The notes under the pieces: model-generated
Database searches by the model: none
Told to the model about the DNA's origin: nothing
Seen by the model: the letters and a program-made list of their open reading frames with translations, nothing else
In this document: one piece after another, positions 6,074 through 10,084 of the stretch
Numbering within the stretch: position 1 is the first letter of the stretch
Layout: the number at the start of each line of letters is the position of its first letter
DNA from: JANXUC01 sp043749225
GTDB taxonomy: Bacteria > Acidobacteriota > Terriglobia > Terriglobales > Acidobacteriaceae
Direction: 5' to 3'
Length of the DNA: 10,084 bases
Assembly (NCBI GenBank): GCA_043749225.1
Contig: JAYVEP010000193.1
Location: 1-10,084 of the forward strand
Made by a program: the position numbers and the translations under genes

Positions 6074-8125
6074 TTAAGTTCGCAGAGCGCCGCCAAGTTT
6101 TTCCATGGCTTGCATGATTTGGGTGGACCACTGTGTGAGTTCGTCTTCGCGCAGCGTGCGGTCGGGGGATTGGAAGATGGCGCGAAGGAGCGGGGAATAC
6201 TTGCTCGCGTGGATGTTGCCGCCGCGGAAGGTTTCGACTGCCGTGAAGCTGCGCAGGTCGGCGATTCCGAGTACTTTTACAGCGAGGAGGATCTGTTCGA
6301 ACGTTACCTCGTCGGCGAATACGAAGGAGAAGTCGCGATCTACAGCGGGGAACTTGGAGGGAGCGGCGTAGCGGGGTGGGCGCAATTTTTCTTCGTAGAG
6401 GCGGTCCGTCAGATAAATTTCCGCTATGAATACGTCCTGGCGGAATTTGCGGGCGGTGGTGATGTCGGGATGGATTTGGCCGAACTGCGCGATTTCGTGG
6501 CCGCTGAGGATAGCGCGGGCGGAGCGGCCGGGGTGGAAATAGCTGGCGGTGTTCGTGTCATAGACAGCGTTGTTGAGAAAAGAGTGCAAGAGCGTTTCAA
6601 TGTCGCCCTTCAGGTCGAAGAAGTTATAGGGACGCGGCTTTTCGTGGACGCTGGCGACGGTGGCGCTGCCAGTTGCGCCGATGGAGATGCGTTTCTTCTC
6701 GTCGAGGCTGTTCGTTGTTTTTTCGAAGATGTTCCCGGATTCGAACAGGCGTACGTTGTCTGAGCCGCGATTCAGGTTCCAGGCCAGCATGTCGAGCATG
6801 CCGGGGAGGAGCGAAGTGCGCATGGCGGAGGCTTCGTCGCTGAGCGGGTTCGCGACCATGAGAACTTCGGCGCGTGAGAATGTCTTGGCGTGCTCGGGCG
6901 CGATGAACGTCATCGAGATCGCTTCGTTGTAGCCAAGCGCGAGCAGGCCGCTCCGCAGGCGGGCGTCCTTTGGTGCGTCTGGTAGCTCGGTGACGGAGCC
7001 TGAAAACGGCGGCAGCGTATTGGGGAATTTGTTGTAGCCGTGCTGGCGAGCGATTTCTTCAATTAGATCAATCTCGCGAGTGACATCGAGACGCCAGCTT
7101 GGGATGGTGACCGGGATCTCGGCATTTTCATCGGACGTGACTGGGGTGAGAACGAAACCGAGCCGGTGCAGGATGCGGCAAACTTCGTCGTAAGTCAGTT
7201 CTTTGCCGAGGTGGCGGCGTACTTCCGCGAGATGCAGCGTTATTGTCGGGCGCGGCAGTGGGTGAGCGACGATGTCTACGATGTCGCCTTCAAGTTCTCC
7301 GTTGAGCTGGGTGCTGCCGGATGCGAGGACGAGTTCGGCCACGCGGTTACATGAGGGGACCGTGGATTCAAAATCGGCGCCGCGTTCGAAGCGGTGTGAG
7401 GCGTCAGAATGTAAGGCGTGACGTCGGGACATCTTGCGAACCGTTGCCGGGTCAAACCATGCGGACTCGATCAAGATGTTGCGGGTCTGGTCGGTGATCA
7501 TGGTATCGAAGCCGCCCATGACGCCGGCTAGCGCGATGGGTTTGCGGGCATCGGCGACGACGAGGTCTTCTACGGTGAGATTGCGATCGATGCCGTCGAG
7601 AGTTTTCAGTGTTTCTCCGGCGCGGGCTTTGCGGATGATAAGTTTTCCGCCTTCGAGGAGGTCGAGATCGAAAGCGTGGGTTGGTTTACCGGTCTCCCAG
7701 AGAACATAGTTGGAGGCATCGACGATATTGCTGATGGCGCGGTGGCCGAGGAGGTTCAGGCGTTTTGCGATTGCGGCTGGCGACGGTTGCACGCGGATGT
7801 TGCGGACTACGCGGGCGGTGAATCGAGGGCAGAGATCGGGTTCCTGGATTTCTACTGGGAATTTTGTTGCTGGCTTGGCTGCGGGCAGCTTGGGAGCGAT
7901 CGGTTTCAGCGGTAGATCGTAGAGGGCGGAGGCTTCGCGGGCGGCGCCGTAGTGGTTCATGGCGTCGGGACGGTTGGTGGTGATGTCCATGTCGAAGGTT
8001 GTGTCAGGGCCGGAGCCGTTGACGGTTTCGACGGCGATTCCGGCGTGAGTGAGGTCGTCGGCGAGGCGAGCGTCGTCAGCCTTGATATCTACGAATTCAC
8101 GGAGCCATTGGGTGGAGAGTTTCAA
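6074..8125 (-). CDS. pheT: Phenylalanyl-tRNA synthetase beta subunit, form without the tRNA-binding domain
   Basis: The large subunit of the (alpha-beta)2 enzyme that charges tRNA-Phe; it edits Tyr-tRNA-Phe and binds tRNA. Visible parts: B1 (MKLSTQWLREFVDI, 1-14); the B3/B4 editing region (about 95-270, with NIVDASNYVLWETGKPTHAFD at 133-153 and GVMGG at 201-205); B5 (about 290-370, ending IDLIEEIARQHGYNKFP, 352-368); the catalytic-like core (about 385-580); and the FDX-ACB anticodon-binding domain (about 587-683). The protein has 683 residues against 795 in E. coli. AGIAVETV (28-35) leads directly to FDMDITTNRPD, so the EMAP/OB tRNA-binding domain normally between them is absent. The start is TTG at 8125: this gives the expected N terminus, and an in-frame TAG lies a few codons upstream. 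No ribosome site precedes it; the heptamer repeat does instead. Confidence 0.95.
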   Translation of the reverse strand: MKLSTQWLREFVDIKADDARLADDLTHAGIAVETVNGSGPDTTFDMDITTNRPDAMNHYGAAREASALYDLPLKPIAPKLPAAKPATKFPVEIQEPDLCPRFTARVVRNIRVQPSPAAIAKRLNLLGHRAISNIVDASNYVLWETGKPTHAFDLDLLEGGKLIIRKARAGETLKTLDGIDRNLTVEDLVVADARKPIALAGVMGGFDTMITDQTRNILIESAWFDPATVRKMSRRHALHSDASHRFERGADFESTVPSCNRVAELVLASGSTQLNGELEGDIVDIVAHPLPRPTITLHLAEVRRHLGKELTYDEVCRILHRLGFVLTPVTSDENAEIPVTIPSWRLDVTREIDLIEEIARQHGYNKFPNTLPPFSGSVTELPDAPKDARLRSGLLALGYNEAISMTFIAPEHAKTFSRAEVLMVANPLSDEASAMRTSLLPGMLDMLAWNLNRGSDNVRLFESGNIFEKTTNSLDEKKRISIGATGSATVASVHEKPRPYNFFDLKGDIETLLHSFLNNAVYDTNTASYFHPGRSARAILSGHEIAQFGQIHPDITTARKFRQDVFIAEIYLTDRLYEEKLRPPRYAAPSKFPAVDRDFSFVFADEVTFEQILLAVKVLGIADLRSFTAVETFRGGNIHASKYSPLLRAIFQSPDRTLREDELTQWSTQIMQAMEKLGGALRT

Positions 8126-8128
8126 AAT

Positions 8129-8321
8129 AGCTTCTAGCTTCTAGCGGCTAGCTCCTAGCTTGGATTTTCGTCTGACAAACACTGTAGTTTAGCCCGCAAA
8201 GCACAAGCAGATTCCTCACGATGGAGCCGTTCGGAATGACAAGCGTAAAGTTTTAACCAGACTATTAGAGTCGTATTTCAGTAGTGCGTTTGATCTGGCT
8301 AGAAGCTAGCAGCTAGTAGCC
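8129..8321. repeat. Inverted-repeat element separating pheS and pheT
   Basis: Each end consists of heptamers of consensus AGCTNCT: 8129-8160 on the plus strand, and the complement (AGAAGCT, AGCAGCT units) at 8297-8321. The 25-base arms 8136-8160 and 8297-8321 are complementary at 20 positions. Between them lie about 136 bases including the 38-bp repeat at 8205. The right arm encodes the last two residues and the TAG stop of pheS; the left end sits 3 bases before the pheT TTG. It resembles a small non-coding insertion or a pair of inverted repeats; no gene lies inside and no target-site duplication is evident. Confidence 0.7.
8205..8242 (+). repeat. 38-bp dispersed repeat, copy 3
   Basis: Same element as at 3863 and 4654, with one difference from copy 1 (CGATGGAGC for CGATAGAGC). 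It is embedded between the two heptamer arms in the pheS-pheT gap, in the same orientation as the other two copies. Confidence 0.85.
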
Positions 8322-9437
8322 GGTTTCACTCAAAAATCTTACATCCCCTTGAAAGAGTAGTTGGATATCGTCGATGCCGTACTTCATCATGGCCAGGCGT
8401 TCGACGCCCATTCCAAAAGCGAAACCGCTGATTTTGGTGGAGTCGTAGCCGTTGTCTTTTACGAAATCGAAGACGCTGGGGTCGACCATGCCGCATCCCA
8501 TTAACTCGACCCATCCGGTTTGCTTGCAGGTACGGCAGCCCTTGCCGCCGCAGATGATGCAGCTGATGGCGACGTCGGCACTGGGCTCGGTGAAGGGGAA
8601 GAAGGACGGAAAGAATCTTGTCTTCACCGCGGAGCCGAAGAGCGCCTTCATGGCGTGATCGAGCGTGCCTTTTAAGTCGCTGAAGGTGATGTTGGTATCT
8701 ACGGCCAAGCCTTCGACCTGGTGGAAGACGGGAGAGTGACTGGCATCGGGTGTATCGCGGCGATGAACTTTGCCGGGGCAGATGATGCGGACCGGCGGCT
8801 TCTGCTGTTCCATTGTGCGAATCTGGACAGGGCTGGTGTGCGTGCGCAGCAGTAAACGTTCGCGCAGGGGCTTGGATTCCTGGTCGGCGATGGTGAGCGT
8901 GTCTTGCGTGTCGCGCGCTGGGTGGTTCGGAGGAAAATTCAGGGCTTCGAAATTGTAGAAATCAGTTTCGACTTCGGGGCCTTCAGCGACGGAGTATCCC
9001 ATGGCACGGAAGACGGAGATGACATCGTTCATGGTGCGGAGGACGGGGTGCTCGGAGCCGATGGGGCGGCGGATGCCGGGGAGGGTGATGTCGAGGCGGT
9101 CGGAATGCGACGCGTGATCAAGCGTGCGCCATTTTCCGACAAATTTACCGCCCTTATTTGCAGCGGTGGCTGCGACGGTTGTTTCGACGTGCGTTCTAAT
9201 TTCGTTGACTAGAGCGCCGACATCACGCTTGGCTTCTTTGGGAGCGGCTTTGAGCCAGAGTTCGTTGATTTGGGTTAGGATGCCATTTTTGCGGGCCATC
9301 CAGCGGTCACGGAAGAGTTTTAGAGCGGCTTCGTCTTTCACTGCGGCGGATTCGGATTCGAGGGCGTCGGTTAGGCGCTTCTTTTCTGTGGCTAGGGCTT
9401 GGGCCGAGAAATCCGTGAGTTGGGGGACGGTGTACAT
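8313..9437 (-). CDS. pheS: Phenylalanyl-tRNA synthetase alpha subunit
   Basis: The catalytic subunit that activates phenylalanine and transfers it to tRNA-Phe with PheT. From the ATG at 9437 it has 374 residues. An N-terminal coiled-coil arm (about 1-95; FRDRWMARKNGILTQINELW, 42-61) should contact tRNA. Class II motif 1 lies around HPVLRTMNDVISVF (130-143) and AEGPEVETDFYNFEALN (151-167); motif 2 covers LLLRTHTSPVQIR to FHQVEG (195-244); motif 3 is GMGVERLAMMKYGIDD (342-357). Cys293, Cys296, Cys301 and Cys304 (CxxC-x4-CxxC) form a likely zinc knuckle of a kind found in many bacterial PheS. A TTG nine codons further upstream (9464) is also in frame but lies inside a dispersed hairpin repeat, so the ATG is preferred. 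No ribosome site is obvious. The C-terminal Gly-Tyr-stop lies in the heptamer repeat. Confidence 0.95.
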   Translation of the reverse strand: MYTVPQLTDFSAQALATEKKRLTDALESESAAVKDEAALKLFRDRWMARKNGILTQINELWLKAAPKEAKRDVGALVNEIRTHVETTVAATAANKGGKFVGKWRTLDHASHSDRLDITLPGIRRPIGSEHPVLRTMNDVISVFRAMGYSVAEGPEVETDFYNFEALNFPPNHPARDTQDTLTIADQESKPLRERLLLRTHTSPVQIRTMEQQKPPVRIICPGKVHRRDTPDASHSPVFHQVEGLAVDTNITFSDLKGTLDHAMKALFGSAVKTRFFPSFFPFTEPSADVAISCIICGGKGCRTCKQTGWVELMGCGMVDPSVFDFVKDNGYDSTKISGFAFGMGVERLAMMKYGIDDIQLLFQGDVRFLSETGY

Positions 9438-9445
9438 GGAGTTTT

Positions 9446-9538
9446 GCAGCGGCCAAAGCCGCAATTCATTTAGGCGCTTAACGGCACGGCTAAAGCCGTG
9501 CCCTGATACGGATCAACCGCCCATCGGAGCAAGCTCCG
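9446..9538. repeat. Composite hairpin repeat upstream of pheS
   Basis: Three small palindromes follow each other: GCGGC-CAAA-GCCGC (9449-9462), GGCACGGCT-AA-AGCCGTGCC (9483-9502, perfect 9-bp arms) and CGGAGC-AA-GCTCCG (9525-9538). The GGCACGGCT...AGCCGTGCCCTGATACG block is a type I recognise as scattered through Acidobacteriota genomes. The composite reaches to within 9 bases of the pheS ATG. Confidence 0.7.
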
Positions 9539-9555
9539 CTGCCACACGATCTCGG

Positions 9556-9605
9556 GAAATCCCCGCCCTCTTTCGCAGAGTGCGCGAAAGAAGGACGGGG
9601 CACCC
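9556..9605 (+). repeat. REP-like hairpin element between rplT and pheS (copy C)
   Basis: Third copy of the element at 3237 and 3781, 50 bases from GAAATCCCCGCCC to GACGGGGCACCC with the loop CAGAGTGCG. It is the longest match to the copy inside alaS, including the GAAAT flank, and defines the element's left boundary. Confidence 0.85.
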
Positions 9606-9644
9606 GATGGATGTTCCACACAGACAAAAGTCAAAAGCGTCAAA

Positions 9645-9665
9645 CAGGAATGTTCGCCCTACACG
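9645..9665. repeat. Half copy of the GGGCGAGCA hairpin repeat
   Basis: CAGGAATG, T, TCGCCCTACACG matches 6041-6061 at 20 of 21 bases, but the left arm GGGCGAGCA is missing. It ends 2 bases before the rplT stop codon. Confidence 0.65.
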
Positions 9666-9667
9666 AG

Positions 9668-10084
9668 CTAGGCTGTTTTCTTTGGTGCGGGTTTGGCGGA
9701 CGCTGGTTGCTTCTTCGCCACTTCGGCTTTGTGCGCGGCGTTCGCTGTTTTCGCTTGTTCGACCAAGTTCGCGAAGCCTGCCGAATCTTTTACTGCGAGG
9801 TCGGCTAGGATTTTGCGGTCGAGGTCGATGCCCGCTAGTTTCAATCCGCTAACGAATTGGCTATAGCTGAGGCTGTGCGGACGCGTGGCTGCGCCGATGC
9901 GGACGATCCAGAGGGAGCGGAACTGGCGCTTCTTCTGTTTGCGTCCGGTGAAGGCGTACATGAGGCCGCGCTCGACAGCTTGTTGCGCTGCGCGGTACAG
10001 TTTGGATTTAGTAAGGAAATATCCACTGGCGCGTTTGAGAATTTTTTTACGACGGGCGCGGCGTTTAGTTCCGCGTTTTACACG
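9668..10084 (-). CDS. rplT: 50S ribosomal protein L20 (5' end beyond the window)
   Basis: The reading frame is open to the window edge and begins RVKRGTKRRARRKKILKRAS, so only the usual Met-Pro is missing; the full protein would have about 140 residues. The highly basic N-terminal extension that threads into 23S rRNA, then YFLTKSKLYRAAQQAVERGL, YAFTGRKQKKRQFRSLWIVR and GLKLAGIDLDRKILADLAV, are all typical. L20 is needed early in 50S assembly and in E. coli represses its own operon. The internal ATG at 9961 is not the start. Against the usual 117-120 residues the protein carries an extra tail of some 20 residues (AAHKAEVAKKQPASAKPAPK...), rich in Lys, Ala and Pro. infC and rpmI would be expected upstream. 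Confidence 0.95.
   Translation of the reverse strand, partial: RVKRGTKRRARRKKILKRASGYFLTKSKLYRAAQQAVERGLMYAFTGRKQKKRQFRSLWIVRIGAATRPHSLSYSQFVSGLKLAGIDLDRKILADLAVKDSAGFANLVEQAKTANAAHKAEVAKKQPASAKPAPKKTA

Noticed and set aside
6110..6763. 217-codon plus-strand frame opposite pheT
   Set aside because: Antisense shadow of pheT; the Val/Gly/Glu/Asp-rich composition reflects the complementary codons.
3863..9605. CRISPR-like array from the recurring repeats
   Set aside because: Copies are hundreds to thousands of bases apart, belong to several families and have genes between them; no cas genes.
9124..9852. 242-codon plus-strand frame across the 5' end of pheS, the repeat mosaic and rplT
   Set aside because: It spans two certain genes and several repeats on the other strand and has no domain.

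Overview
The window looks like chromosomal DNA of an Acidobacteriota bacterium, probably subdivision 1 (Koribacter/Terriglobus-like). This is inferred from three things: the mix of genes, a small Thr/Gly-rich lipoprotein of a kind I associate with this phylum, and dense hairpin-type dispersed repeats of the GTCATTCCG...GGAATC and ...GGGGCACCC kinds. There are no rRNA, tRNA, CRISPR or phage genes.

Layout, left to right. Bases 1-98 appear to be the right end of an insertion sequence: the last 16 codons of an ORF, then two TGTAAAGGATGT-type direct repeats ending in ACA. A short lipoprotein gene (139-591, minus) is divergent from alaS (925-3771, plus), which encodes a full-length alanyl-tRNA synthetase. 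alaS converges on a minus-strand cluster that reads, in transcription order, rplT (ribosomal protein L20, 5' end cut by the window edge), pheS, pheT, a class I/II PLP aminotransferase, a small ZapB-like coiled-coil protein and zapA. The cluster joins translation (L20, the two PheRS subunits), amino-acid metabolism and Z-ring assembly. A pheST-zapA neighbourhood is familiar from other phyla.

The notable feature is what lies between and inside these housekeeping genes. Every spacer of the minus-strand cluster except the 27-bp zapB-like/zapA gap holds dispersed repeats, and at least six families can be recognised within the window. They are: a 45-50 bp REP-like hairpin ending GGGGCACCC (three copies, one inside the alaS reading frame); a 38-bp repeat with identical or near-identical copies at 3863, 4654 and 8205; a heptamer-based inverted repeat that separates pheS from pheT, supplies the pheS stop codon and abuts a TTG start of pheT; CCACGGAG/CACAGAG repeats; a GGGCGAGCA hairpin (one whole and one half copy); and a GGCACGGCT hairpin upstream of pheS.

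Other points: PheT is 683 residues and lacks the N-terminal tRNA-binding (EMAP/OB) domain; alaS changes base composition over its tRNA-recognition domain, suggesting a mosaic gene; L20 has a Lys/Ala/Pro-rich tail. No new enzymatic or defence system was found; the novelty is in the repeats and their invasion of essential genes.
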